A DNA stretch of 25,715 bases from an uncultured Collinsella sp. (GTDB lineage: Bacteria > Actinomycetota > Coriobacteriia > Coriobacteriales > Coriobacteriaceae): contig CABUWD010000011.1 in the NCBI GenBank assembly GCA_902495155.1, positions 1 to 25,715 of the forward strand. Direction: 5' to 3'. The notes under the pieces were generated by a model. That model saw nothing but the letters and a program-made list of their open reading frames with translations, searched no databases and was not told the DNA's origin. Made by a program: the position numbers and the translations under genes. Shown here piece by piece: positions 14,007-21,666 of the stretch; position 1 is the stretch's first letter, and each line of letters begins with the position of its first letter.

Positions 14007-14068
14007 CTGAGAGACGAGGGAAATCTATCCGCGGCATTCTCCGCAGGACCGAGCGAAAGGACGTGCAG

Positions 14069-15535
14069 ATGAACGAAAACGAGCTGACCGGTCTGCTTGA
14101 GTCTTTAAGGCGTATGGGCTCGGATGATCTTAACGTCGAAGTGAAGGAGAGCGCCACGACGCTTTCCCGCGACGTGTGGGAAACGGTGAGCGCATTCGCG
14201 AACACTGCCGGCGGAATCATCGTGCTCGGAGTGAGTGAGCGCGCAGGTTTTGTCCCGGTTGAGAACTTCGAGACCGAGAAAGTGCTCAACCAATTTGTGT
14301 CAGGCATGGGTGATGCGGGCGGTCGAGGAAAGCTGGCCAATCCGCCTAAATACACGATCGAGCGAGTGGAGCTTCAGGGCGTCATCGTTCTCGTCATTAC
14401 GATTGAGGAGCTCGATCCGTCGAGCAAGCCCTGCTATGTCATAGAGCGAGGCGCCCAGGGCGGCAGCTACAAGCGCATCGATGACAAAGATGTGCCGCTT
14501 TCATCGACCGAGGTGCTCGCATTGGGGTCATACGGTCGAGCGACTCCGAGCGATCGCGACGCGGTGGCGGGTGCGGGCGCGGACGATCTCGACGAGACGC
14601 TGGTCGACCGTACGATAGATCGGGCTTTCTCGTTGACGCCCCGGGCAATGCGCGGTGCGCCGGACAAACAAACGAAGCTGGAGCGCCTAAATATCCTTGA
14701 TTCCCAGGGCAATGTCACCAAGGCTGGACTCCTAGTTGTGGGCACCTACCCTCAGCAGTTCTATCCCAAGCTCTTCATTGACGTGGCTGTCCATGCGGGA
14801 ACTCAGAAGGGCATGGCGGGGTCGCTGAGGTTCATGGACCGCACAATCTGTGAGGGAACGTTGGGCGAGATGATTTCGGATGCTGTCGCGGCCGTCGCCA
14901 AGAATTTGCGGCGAACCTCGACCGTCCAAGGCGTCTCGCGTGTCGACTCGCTGGAGATTCCCGAGGAGGTTCTGCGCGAGGCAATCGCCAACGCCGTAAT
15001 CCATCGAGAATACGGGGATCGGTTCTGTGGACAATCGATTGCCGTCGACGTCTTTGACGATCGTGTCGAGGTGACGAATCCTGGCGGCCTTTACGGGGGA
15101 AAGACTCGCGAGAACTTGTTTGACGGCAGCTCCCGATGCCGTAACGCGACGCTTGTGAAGCTCATGTCGATTGTCCCGCTGCCGGATGGCGCAGGTTCGC
15201 CGGCTGAGGGCAATGGCTCGGGCATCCCGATGATGATCGATGCTATGCGCGCGCATGGTCTGGCCGAGCCCCTGTTCTGCCCCGGATTCGATCGGTTCAA
15301 GGTCGTACTTTACCGTTCAAAGATCGAGCCGGTCGATCATGGCGGGGGCTTAATTGTGACGGCACTCAAACACTACGGCGAGCTGGGGACGCGCGAGTTG
15401 GCAGAGCGCACAGGGCTCACAATTTCCCAGGTTAGGTCGCGCGTCAACGCGCTCATTGCTCAAGGCGAGCTTGAGCCCACGGCGCCGACGACGAGCCGCA
15501 ACCGCAAGTATCGACTGTCGGAGCGCGTGGGATAG
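14069..15535 (+). CDS. AlbA_2/Schlafen-like domain + HATPase + winged-helix protein
   Basis: A 488-aa cytoplasmic protein. The AlbA_2 (Schlafen-like) domain at about 20-140 is shown by VEVKESA and FANTAGGIIVLGVSE. A HATPase_c_4 domain begins near 298 with REAIANAVIHREYG (N box) and continues with VEVTNPGGLYGG and EGNGSGIPMMIDAM (G boxes). The last 65 residues form a winged helix (ELGTRELAERTGLTISQVRS). Such proteins are usually annotated only as ATP-binding or RecG-like regulators, and no reaction is established for this one. ATG at 14069 is preferred because AAAGGA (14056-14061) is 7 nt away; GTG at 14063 would be 1 nt away. The repeat array upstream suggests autoregulation. It lies beside a restriction-modification locus, so a defence-related regulatory role is possible. 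Confidence 0.82.
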   Translation: MNENELTGLLESLRRMGSDDLNVEVKESATTLSRDVWETVSAFANTAGGIIVLGVSERAGFVPVENFETEKVLNQFVSGMGDAGGRGKLANPPKYTIERVELQGVIVLVITIEELDPSSKPCYVIERGAQGGSYKRIDDKDVPLSSTEVLALGSYGRATPSDRDAVAGAGADDLDETLVDRTIDRAFSLTPRAMRGAPDKQTKLERLNILDSQGNVTKAGLLVVGTYPQQFYPKLFIDVAVHAGTQKGMAGSLRFMDRTICEGTLGEMISDAVAAVAKNLRRTSTVQGVSRVDSLEIPEEVLREAIANAVIHREYGDRFCGQSIAVDVFDDRVEVTNPGGLYGGKTRENLFDGSSRCRNATLVKLMSIVPLPDGAGSPAEGNGSGIPMMIDAMRAHGLAEPLFCPGFDRFKVVLYRSKIEPVDHGGGLIVTALKHYGELGTRELAERTGLTISQVRSRVNALIAQGELEPTAPTTSRNRKYRLSERVG

Positions 15536-15635
15536 ATGCGTTAGTGGACGAGGCGACCCAATAATCGACCCTCGATTGGCGTCCATTAAGGTAAAGCGGT
15601 TGTTGCCCAGTCGACGGTGATGCTAAAGACTCGGC

Positions 15636-16127
15636 TTACGCCGGCATGGCCCCAAACCCGTCCATCAAGAACAGCCTAAGAACCAGCTTGATGACATTTC
15701 CCGGTTTGACTTCTGCCGCGTCAAAGACGTGGCGCTCGGCGAGCTCGCTACAGTATGCATAGATGTCGCGGATAAGGTCCGCGCCCGAGAGCGTAAACAT
15801 GTAGCCTGCGTCCGAAAGCGCATTGGGCGCGGCAGGCAACTTGGCCATGTGACAGAACGTTTGCAGGTCGGGCGCCATAACGTTCTGGTAGTCGAGGTGG
15901 CCGTTGGCATCCTGCGCGGCAAGCTCCAATTGGCGCACAAAATCCAGCGCCGCCGCTAACACAAAGCTCGGCGTAGGCGCATTGACGTCCTGAGTGGTCG
16001 CCACAAGCCTGCCCGCTGCCTGCGTGACAAGCCAGGCGACCTCGCGCTGGCAGCGCACGGCCTTGCGCGTCACCGGCTTGATGGACGAAGAAGAAACGCT
16101 CCCCTTAGGTGGATTCGAAGCAGCCAT
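15636..16127 (-). CDS. Hypothetical protein, 163 aa
   Basis: I do not recognise this protein. It is a 163-aa, mostly helical, soluble-looking protein. The Ser/Lys/Arg-rich start (about 1-27) is followed by an alanine-rich helical body. There is no signal peptide, membrane segment or cysteine pair. The body includes TQDVNAPTPSFVLAAALDFV and DAGYMFTLSGADLIRDIYAY, the latter with a histone-fold feel, but this is only an impression. GGGAGGG lies 4 nt before the ATG, and a -10-like TATACT is about 60 nt upstream. It lies between the AlbA_2 gene (convergent) and the methyltransferase (same strand, separate terminator), so it is probably its own transcription unit. Its GC and codon use look native. 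No obvious terminator was found in the 100-nt gap to 15535. Confidence 0.75.
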   Translation of the reverse strand: MAASNPPKGSVSSSSIKPVTRKAVRCQREVAWLVTQAAGRLVATTQDVNAPTPSFVLAAALDFVRQLELAAQDANGHLDYQNVMAPDLQTFCHMAKLPAAPNALSDAGYMFTLSGADLIRDIYAYCSELAERHVFDAAEVKPGNVIKLVLRLFLMDGFGAMPA

Positions 16128-16169
16128 AAGACCCTCCCATGAACAATCCGGCCCAACAAGCCCGGATGA

Positions 16170-16190
16170 AACACGTGTTACATCAGTATA
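16170..16190 (-). promoter_or_regulatory. Possible promoter/operator of the 163-aa gene
   Basis: On the minus strand a -10-like TATACT (16185-16190) is followed within 5 nt by the perfect 10-bp palindrome AACACGTGTT (16170-16179). The palindrome would lie at the transcription start, where a repressor could act. No good -35 is visible. Confidence 0.35.
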
Positions 16191-16204
16191 CGGGGAAGTG
16201 GGGT

Positions 16205-16240
16205 GGAAAAACGGAGCCGACAGCGTGAGCTGCCGGCTCC
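16205..16240 (-). terminator. Terminator of the cytosine methyltransferase gene
   Basis: GGAGCCG-A-CAGC and GCTG-C-CGGCTCC form a stem with one mismatch around GTGA (16213-16240). On the minus strand GTTTTTCC follows. It lies 12 nt after the stop codon. Confidence 0.7.
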
Positions 16241-16252
16241 GGATTGCTTGCC

Positions 16253-17515
16253 TTAGAGGCCGTACACTTCGACCATGGCTTCGCCAATGCGATGGGGCAC
16301 GCCGGTGACGAGTGCGTTGCCCATGCAGAAGGCTCGATGACCGTCGGTCATGCCCGTATCGGTCCAGCCTTTCGGGAACCCCTGAAGCTGATCGAGTTCA
16401 TCGGGAACAAGACGGCGGAAACGGCCATCGGGACATTCGATGACGTGCTTGAAGCGGCTCGCTCCTGTGCCGCCTTCTCCTGTGAGGATGGTGCGGCTCG
16501 GCTTGTCGGTGGCATCCGGGAAGCTCATGGCTCCCTCGGAATACGTGTACGTAAAGCCTGTCTTTTTGTTAGTGCGCTCTTCGCGCTTGCTGCCCTTAAG
16601 GTAGCGCCAGTCGGGAAGCTTTTCGTCGGAGATGTAGAACTGCTCCGGGACATCAGCCTCGTCGACAAGCACGTCGCCAAGCACGTGGCGCTCACCGTGA
16701 TAGTCTTCGGCAAAGTCGCAGGTCAGAACATGACAGCCCTGCATGACGCCGGCATTCTTGAATTGAGAGGTCTTTTGGCCGACGCCAAAACGAGTTGAGT
16801 TCTCGTAGGGGTCGGGTAAAACGTCGAGCTCGGACATCTCGTCGGGATAGATGGCGGGGAAGGCTTTAGCCATGACGCCGTTGTGCATGCGATCAACGAG
16901 ATCAACCTTGCCAGCGTCCTTTTCGCAGAAGATATAAACACGCTTGCGACGCTGGGGGAAACCGTATTCGGCAGAGTTGACCACGCGCCATTCGACCGTG
17001 TAGTCGAGGTCGGCAAGACAGCTTAGGATGATGGCGAAGTCGCGACCGCGTTGAGACGCGGGCGACTTGAGCAGGCGGTCGACGTTCTCAAAGAGACCGA
17101 ACTCGGGCTTCTTCATTTCGAGGAAGTGATAGATGTCCCACCAAAGGACGCCCTTCTTGCCCTCGATGCCATGTGCCTGATTGAGCGGACGCGCGACAGA
17201 GTAGTCTTGGCAGGGGAAACCGCCAACAACCATTTGGACATCGGGGATTTCGATTTCTTTTGCCTCGGCCTGCTCCAGGACCTTATTGATGTCTTCGTTG
17301 ACGACGGAATCATTGCCGAAGCGATCCATGTAGCAACGGGCCGCGAACTGACGCGCCTTGGTTCCGGGCGGCTCCCACTGATTGGCCCAAATGGTGCGGA
17401 AGGGGCCGGCGGGCTTCATATAAAACTCGGGATGGCGAGGGTCGGCATAGCCTTCGAGACCCAAACGAAATCCACCGACGCCCGCAAAAAGCTCGGCAAT
17501 ATTAATCTCAGACAC
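16253..17515 (-). CDS. dcm: DNA (cytosine-5-)-methyltransferase, M.Sau3AI-like
   Basis: A 420-aa C5-cytosine methyltransferase that would protect DNA against the divergent Sau3AI-like nuclease. Motif I is FAGVGGF (10-16). The catalytic C102 lies in GGFPCQDYSVA, motif VI is ENVDRLLKSP (143-152), motif VIII QRRKR (188-192) and motif X GNAL (near 399-402). The target-recognition region lies between motifs VIII and IX. Segments such as TIWANQWEPP, GKKGVLWW and DYTVEWRVVNSAEYG closely resemble my memory of M.Sau3AI, which makes GATm5C. The start is set at GTG 17515 with GGAG 4 nt upstream; an in-frame TTG further upstream has no ribosome site. The recognition sequence is inferred, not seen. Confidence 0.92.
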   Translation of the reverse strand: MSEINIAELFAGVGGFRLGLEGYADPRHPEFYMKPAGPFRTIWANQWEPPGTKARQFAARCYMDRFGNDSVVNEDINKVLEQAEAKEIEIPDVQMVVGGFPCQDYSVARPLNQAHGIEGKKGVLWWDIYHFLEMKKPEFGLFENVDRLLKSPASQRGRDFAIILSCLADLDYTVEWRVVNSAEYGFPQRRKRVYIFCEKDAGKVDLVDRMHNGVMAKAFPAIYPDEMSELDVLPDPYENSTRFGVGQKTSQFKNAGVMQGCHVLTCDFAEDYHGERHVLGDVLVDEADVPEQFYISDEKLPDWRYLKGSKREERTNKKTGFTYTYSEGAMSFPDATDKPSRTILTGEGGTGASRFKHVIECPDGRFRRLVPDELDQLQGFPKGWTDTGMTDGHRAFCMGNALVTGVPHRIGEAMVEVYGL

Positions 17516-17538
17516 GTTTCTCCAATCGCTGCTGTGTC

Positions 17539-17565
17539 CGGTTATGGTGGTCACAACAATAACCG
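17539..17565. promoter_or_regulatory. Inverted repeat between methyltransferase and nuclease genes
   Basis: CGGTTAT (17539-17545) and ATAACCG (17559-17565) are perfect inverted arms, 14 bp centre to centre of the 13-nt spacer, in the 140-bp divergent intergenic region. A GATC site (17565-17568) overlaps the right arm. It could be an operator that balances the two genes. No separate C-protein gene is present nearby. Confidence 0.4.
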
Positions 17566-17655
17566 ATCGAGGGGACAATCAAGACCTCAATTTTCTGGGC
17601 GTTAGCAGTTGCTCTGAACTACCATGAGGTTAGTTGCGAGTTTCGGAGGTATCCC

Positions 17656-19161
17656 GTGTCTAAGAAGCGCCTCGATTTCAAGCGCATGCTTGACGATACT
17701 GATTTTTCTGACCCCTCAAGTATTGAGCGCTATGCTGCCAATCTCGATGGCATGACGTTCCGCGATATTCTCGAGCTCGGTATTGCTCCGGAGGGGGAGA
17801 GTGCGCCCAAGGACTTTGGCTCCAAGAAGTACAAAGGCGGTATGGGCACTCTTATCGAAGAACGTTACTTTGGCTACAAGGCCAATAGTGACGATCGCCC
17901 CGACTTTCCCGAGGCGGGCGTTGAGCTCAAGGCAACGTGTTTTGATGTGCTCAAGAACGGCCGGAAGTCTGCTGGCGAGCGCCTTGTCCTGACCATGATT
18001 CCTTATGACCGACCTGTTTCGCTCGACTACGACAGTTCGCACCTCAAGACCAAGCTCAGCAATATCCTGCTGATTTATTACGGCCGAGATCGTTCTATCG
18101 ACAAGTACGACCAGCGTATCGAGCGTGCTGTCATGGTGCGTCTTCCCGAAGAAGACATGAAGATCATTCGTGCCGATTACGAGAAGATCATTTCCTATAT
18201 TCAGGATGGCCGTGCAGACGAGCTTTCAGAAGGCATGACGACTTATCTGGGTGCTTGCACGAAGGGCGCAACTGAGGCCACGATGTGGGCGGACCAGTAT
18301 TATGAATACTTCAATACCGATACGGGTGAGATTGAGCGTCATCGCGCAAAGCGCCGCGCCTTTTCCCTCAAGCGCTCGTATATGGATTATGTGCTCCATA
18401 CTTATGTCCTCGGTGCTCCGCGAGTCGGGGAGAGCATTGTTCGGGACGATGGCAAGTATATCGATTTCGAAAGTTTCGTAACTGGACTTATCGAGCGCCA
18501 TTACGGTGAGACCGATCGCCAAATTGCCGAACAGTATGGGCTAGAGTACACGGGCAATAAGGCGCAGTGGACAACACTCGTCTATCGCATGCTCGGAATC
18601 AAAAACAATGCTGCCGAGGAATTCGTCAAGGCAGGCATTTCCGTTCGAACTGTTCGAGTTAACAACAGGGGGCGCATCGAGCAGGCTATGTCGTTCCCGC
18701 CATTTGAGTTCAAGCGTTTGATTGAAGAAGACTGGGAGACGTCGCCTTTTCATGCGTGCCTTGAGACCAATCGCTTCTTCTTCGTTGTGTTCCGTGAGGA
18801 CCATGATGGCGTGCTGCGTCTCGACCGTTGTTTGTTCTGGGCGATGGGAGAAAACGAAATCGAAGGCCCTGCGAAAGCTTGTTGGGATGAGACGCGAAAG
18901 GTAATACGTGAGGGCGTTGAACTCAATCCGTATCGGGATGCGAGCGGAAAGCTCAAAGTGACTAACAATCTGCCCGGTATGGCGGACAACCCAATTGTTC
19001 ACGTTCGTCCGCATACGTCAAAAGCGGCTTACAAGTTTGCCGATGGAACAGAGATTGGTGACATCGCAAGGAATGCTTGCGAACTGCCCGACGGGCGCTG
19101 GATGACGAAGCAATCGTTCTGGTTCAACAAGGGCTACCTGGAGCACATTCTGGGACTGTAG
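17656..19161 (+). CDS. Sau3AI-like type II restriction endonuclease
   Basis: A 501-aa endonuclease. Residues 58-95 carry the MutH/Sau3AI catalytic layout: GTLIEERYFGY, then D83, then E90-L-K92 in AGVELKATCF. Further matches to Sau3AI (489 aa) that I recognise are ELSEGMTTYLGACTKGA, RRAFSLKRSYM, HVRPHT near 455 and the C-terminal MTKQSFWFNKGYLE. Sau3AI has two MutH-like domains, the second allosteric, and cuts 5' of GATC unless the C is methylated; the same is inferred here. GGAGG (17645-17649) lies 6 nt before the GTG start. It diverges from the cognate methyltransferase. Its GC content looks lower than that of the flanking genes, which suggests horizontal acquisition. No downstream terminator was seen. 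Confidence 0.9.
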   Translation: MSKKRLDFKRMLDDTDFSDPSSIERYAANLDGMTFRDILELGIAPEGESAPKDFGSKKYKGGMGTLIEERYFGYKANSDDRPDFPEAGVELKATCFDVLKNGRKSAGERLVLTMIPYDRPVSLDYDSSHLKTKLSNILLIYYGRDRSIDKYDQRIERAVMVRLPEEDMKIIRADYEKIISYIQDGRADELSEGMTTYLGACTKGATEATMWADQYYEYFNTDTGEIERHRAKRRAFSLKRSYMDYVLHTYVLGAPRVGESIVRDDGKYIDFESFVTGLIERHYGETDRQIAEQYGLEYTGNKAQWTTLVYRMLGIKNNAAEEFVKAGISVRTVRVNNRGRIEQAMSFPPFEFKRLIEEDWETSPFHACLETNRFFFVVFREDHDGVLRLDRCLFWAMGENEIEGPAKACWDETRKVIREGVELNPYRDASGKLKVTNNLPGMADNPIVHVRPHTSKAAYKFADGTEIGDIARNACELPDGRWMTKQSFWFNKGYLEHILGL

Positions 19162-19217
19162 CGTTTCGGGATTGTTTAACGATCGAACCCCTGATTATCA
19201 ATGCCTTGGCGTCGTCC

Positions 19218-19904
19218 CTACAAATAAACCCCCTCACCGAGTTGCCTGTGGAACTCGGCGTGATGGTCGCGTGCCCAAGTAAAGAGCGCCTGGTCAAAGT
19301 TGGTGCGCGTGGCCGGGACGCCAAAGACGCCGGCAACTTCGACGCGCACAAACTCCAGTGCCGGCAGCTTGTTGATGGCGGTGAGGGCAAACGGGGACGA
19401 GGGCTCCTCGAACAGATAGCGGCTGCCTTGCAGCGCGTCGCAACTGGTGCACGTGTTGCCGAGCGACGGGGCTTTGGAGGCTCGCGCGCCTACGGGCTTG
19501 TAGCCGCAGCGCTTATGAAGGTAGTCGCGGATCTCGCCCGGCACGCAGCCAAGAGCGGGCACGATGGCGAGTGCGTTGGCGTTGGCCGTGTCGATGGCAA
19601 TGTGCCCGGCTTCGTTGGGCGCGTGCGCGATGGCGATGCTCTCGTCGTTATCGGTTCGATAGGGGATGCCGAAGGCCGCGACCGAGGTCTCTTTGTGACA
19701 CTTCCAGCACTCGCGCTTGCCCAGCACCAGATATATATACGGTGCGGAAGGGTCGGATCGGTCTACGCCGGGCAGCCACTCGGCAAAGGGCTCGGGGTTG
19801 ACGCCGCTGGGTACATACCAGATCTTCTTGGTCCGGTCCCATTTGGCGCCCAGCGCCTTGGCTTCTTCTTTGTGCGAAAAGGGGACATCGAGCTCGGTGC
19901 GCAT
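19218..19904 (-). CDS. DUF5710 domain protein with zinc-ribbon cysteines
   Basis: A 228-aa cytoplasmic protein. The N-terminus is a DUF5710 domain (LDVPFSHKEEAKALGAKWD, then KKIWYVPSG), a small fold often attached to primases, topoisomerases and other DNA-handling proteins. Two cysteine pairs, CWKC (about 68-71) and CTSC (about 150-153), could bind zinc. The region between them (SIAIAHAPNEAGHI) and the C-terminal FVRVEVAGVFGVP are not recognised. AAGGAG lies 6 nt before ATG 19904, which sets the start; earlier in-frame codons run into non-coding DNA. It converges on the restriction endonuclease across 56 nt, without a visible terminator. A role with nucleic acid is suggested but not shown. 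Confidence 0.8.
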   Translation of the reverse strand: MRTELDVPFSHKEEAKALGAKWDRTKKIWYVPSGVNPEPFAEWLPGVDRSDPSAPYIYLVLGKRECWKCHKETSVAAFGIPYRTDNDESIAIAHAPNEAGHIAIDTANANALAIVPALGCVPGEIRDYLHKRCGYKPVGARASKAPSLGNTCTSCDALQGSRYLFEEPSSPFALTAINKLPALEFVRVEVAGVFGVPATRTNFDQALFTWARDHHAEFHRQLGEGVYL

Positions 19905-20084
19905 GGCGGCTCCTTGGTGCTGCAGGTGCAAGTGGCTCAAGGATACCGCAGGGTGTGGACGCTGTGGCGTTTTGCTGAGAAGTTGCGGTGCGGACTGATT
20001 GGTTATGCCGATGGATAGATCGGCAAGTAGATAGTCGGCATTTGGCCAGTTGGGCGGTTGGAACTGCCAGCGGATTTGGCGGCA

Positions 20085-20122
20085 TAAAACAAAACAGCCC
20101 AGAGGACATAGCCTCTGAGCTG
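20085..20122 (-). terminator. Terminator downstream of tRNA-Val
   Basis: On the minus strand CAGCTCAGAGG and CCTCTGGGCTG form a stem with one A-G mismatch around CTATGT. A TTTTGTTTT tail follows. Confidence 0.75.
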
Positions 20123-20130
20123 CGAACATT

Positions 20131-20205
20131 TGGTGGGCGTTAGAAGATTTGAACTTCTGACCTCTTCCGTGTCAGGGAAGCGCTCTCCCCCTGAGCTAAA
20201 CGCCC
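20131..20205 (-). tRNA. tRNA-Val (anticodon GAC)
   Basis: On the minus strand the 7-bp acceptor stem GGGCGTT/AACGCCC is followed by a D arm (GCTCAGGGGGAGAGC). The anticodon arm is CTTCC-CTGACAC-GGAAG with anticodon GAC, and the T arm AGAAG-TTCAAAT-CTTCT. The discriminator A and an encoded CCA complete the 75-nt gene. It has its own promoter and terminator, so it is a single-gene unit. Confidence 0.95.
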
Positions 20206-20234
20206 GATCAAGGGTGCGCAAGCGCGCAAGGGAT

Positions 20235-20263
20235 AATATAACGGAGCCTGAACTCGGTGGCAA
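20235..20263 (-). promoter_or_regulatory. tRNA-Val promoter
   Basis: On the minus strand TTGCCA (20258-20263), a 17-nt spacer and TATATT (20235-20240), ending 30 nt before the tRNA 5' end. This is the best sigma-70-type match in the window. Confidence 0.75.
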
Positions 20264-20494
20264 GAACATTTTTAAAAATCGCTTACATTGTGGAATTCGG
20301 GGGCTTTGTCATATCCATTTCAAAAGAGCCTGCTGCCGCGATTTGGCTGTCGCATAATGCAAGGCCATTGCGGTATCGAGCTACGGAAAGACGCCTGCGG
20401 AATTGTCCTACCGATAAGCGGACAAGCCTCCAGCTGGTGCCTTCGCCGTGGTAAGGTAAGCCGAATTGTTTCCAGGCTGTTTCGGGGGAGTGGA

Positions 20495-21517
20495 ATGAGC
20501 AAAGAGTGTGTCGAGCAGGTCGAAGGCGCGGGGGCTTCGGTGCCGATGACCGATATATCGAACATTGATGTGCCCGAGGGCACCGACGAGCTCAGCCGCA
20601 GCACCCGCCGTGCATGGCGCGACCGCCTCAACGATGCCCAGACGCGCAAGATGATTACGGGCGTCTTGGCTACGCTGGTGGGCGGTTCGTTTTGGGGCTT
20701 CTCGGGCACCAGTGCGAGTTTTTTGTTCGATACCTACCATGTCGATACGCTGTGGCTTATGAGCGTGCGTCAGATTCTCGCCGGCCTGCTCTTTATGGCT
20801 GTGGTTGTCACGCGCGACCGCGCACGCCTGGTCAAGCTTTGGACGACGCCCGCTGATCGCAAGCAGCTGCTGCTCTTTACCGCTTTTGGCCTGCTGTTCA
20901 ACCAGTTTTGCTATCTTTCGGCCGTGCGCCTGACGAACGCCGGAACCGCGACGGTGCTCCAGTGCCTGCAGCTCGTTATCATCATGGGCTACGCCTGCGT
21001 GACCGATCGCCGCATGCCGCGTACTCGCGAAGTCATCGGCATTGGCCTGGCTCTGGGTGGAACCTTTTTAATCGCCACCGGCGGCGACCCCACCAGCCTG
21101 AATATCTCGCCGCTTGGCCTGGCAGCAGGTCTTATGTGTGCGGTCAGCGCCGCGTGTATGGCGGTGATTCCCGCCAAGATCCTGCCCGAATACGGCAGCC
21201 CCATCGTCACGGGCTCGGCAATGCTCACGGCGGGCGTGGTCTCGTGCGTCTTCGTGCAGCCTTGGGCGCATATGCCGGCGCTCGACGCTGCCGGCATCGA
21301 GGCGCTCGCGGTGTTCGTGGTTATCGGCTCGTTTTTTGCTTACATGCTTTATATGCAGGGCGTTAAGGACATCGGCTCGGTGCGCGCGAGCCTCATCGGA
21401 ACTGTGGAGCCGGTTTCGGCGACCATCACCAGCGCCGTTATGCTGGGGACGGTGTTTTTGCCGACCGACCTTATCGGCTTTGTTATGATCATCGTGATGA
21501 TGTTCCTCACGGTGTAG
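20495..21517 (+). CDS. EamA/DMT family transporter
   Basis: A 340-aa inner-membrane protein of the drug/metabolite transporter superfamily with two EamA repeats. A 52-residue polar N-terminal tail is followed by about ten hydrophobic segments. The first begins MITGVLATLVGGSFWGFSGT; repeat one ends with LTNAGTATVLQCLQLVIIMG and repeat two with GSVRASLIGTVEPVSATITS, the family's characteristic helix. Such proteins export amino acids or other metabolites; the substrate cannot be predicted. ATG 20495 has GGGAG 4 nt upstream; the reading frame is open further upstream but that part is not protein-like. It appears to be a single gene. The upstream gap 20264-20494 shows nothing else definite, and no terminator is visible after it. 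Confidence 0.92.
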   Translation: MSKECVEQVEGAGASVPMTDISNIDVPEGTDELSRSTRRAWRDRLNDAQTRKMITGVLATLVGGSFWGFSGTSASFLFDTYHVDTLWLMSVRQILAGLLFMAVVVTRDRARLVKLWTTPADRKQLLLFTAFGLLFNQFCYLSAVRLTNAGTATVLQCLQLVIIMGYACVTDRRMPRTREVIGIGLALGGTFLIATGGDPTSLNISPLGLAAGLMCAVSAACMAVIPAKILPEYGSPIVTGSAMLTAGVVSCVFVQPWAHMPALDAAGIEALAVFVVIGSFFAYMLYMQGVKDIGSVRASLIGTVEPVSATITSAVMLGTVFLPTDLIGFVMIIVMMFLTV

Positions 21518-21666
21518 CTAGCGCCGCCGCCAAGACAGAAAAGGTGTTGTGCCGCATTTTCGCCAATTGATGTCCGTGTCTGGAGTTTAGCTGTCGATGC
21601 TCAAAATGCCATAAACTAGTAACGTTATGGACTTTTTCATTGCGACTCAATTGCGAGGATTTCTTT

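Noticed and set aside
17596..17605. TGGGCGTTAG shared with the 3' end of tRNA-Val (20134-20143), a possible att repeat
   Set aside because: Only 10 bases, no integrase, and the position between the R and M genes would split a functional pair, so it is more likely chance.
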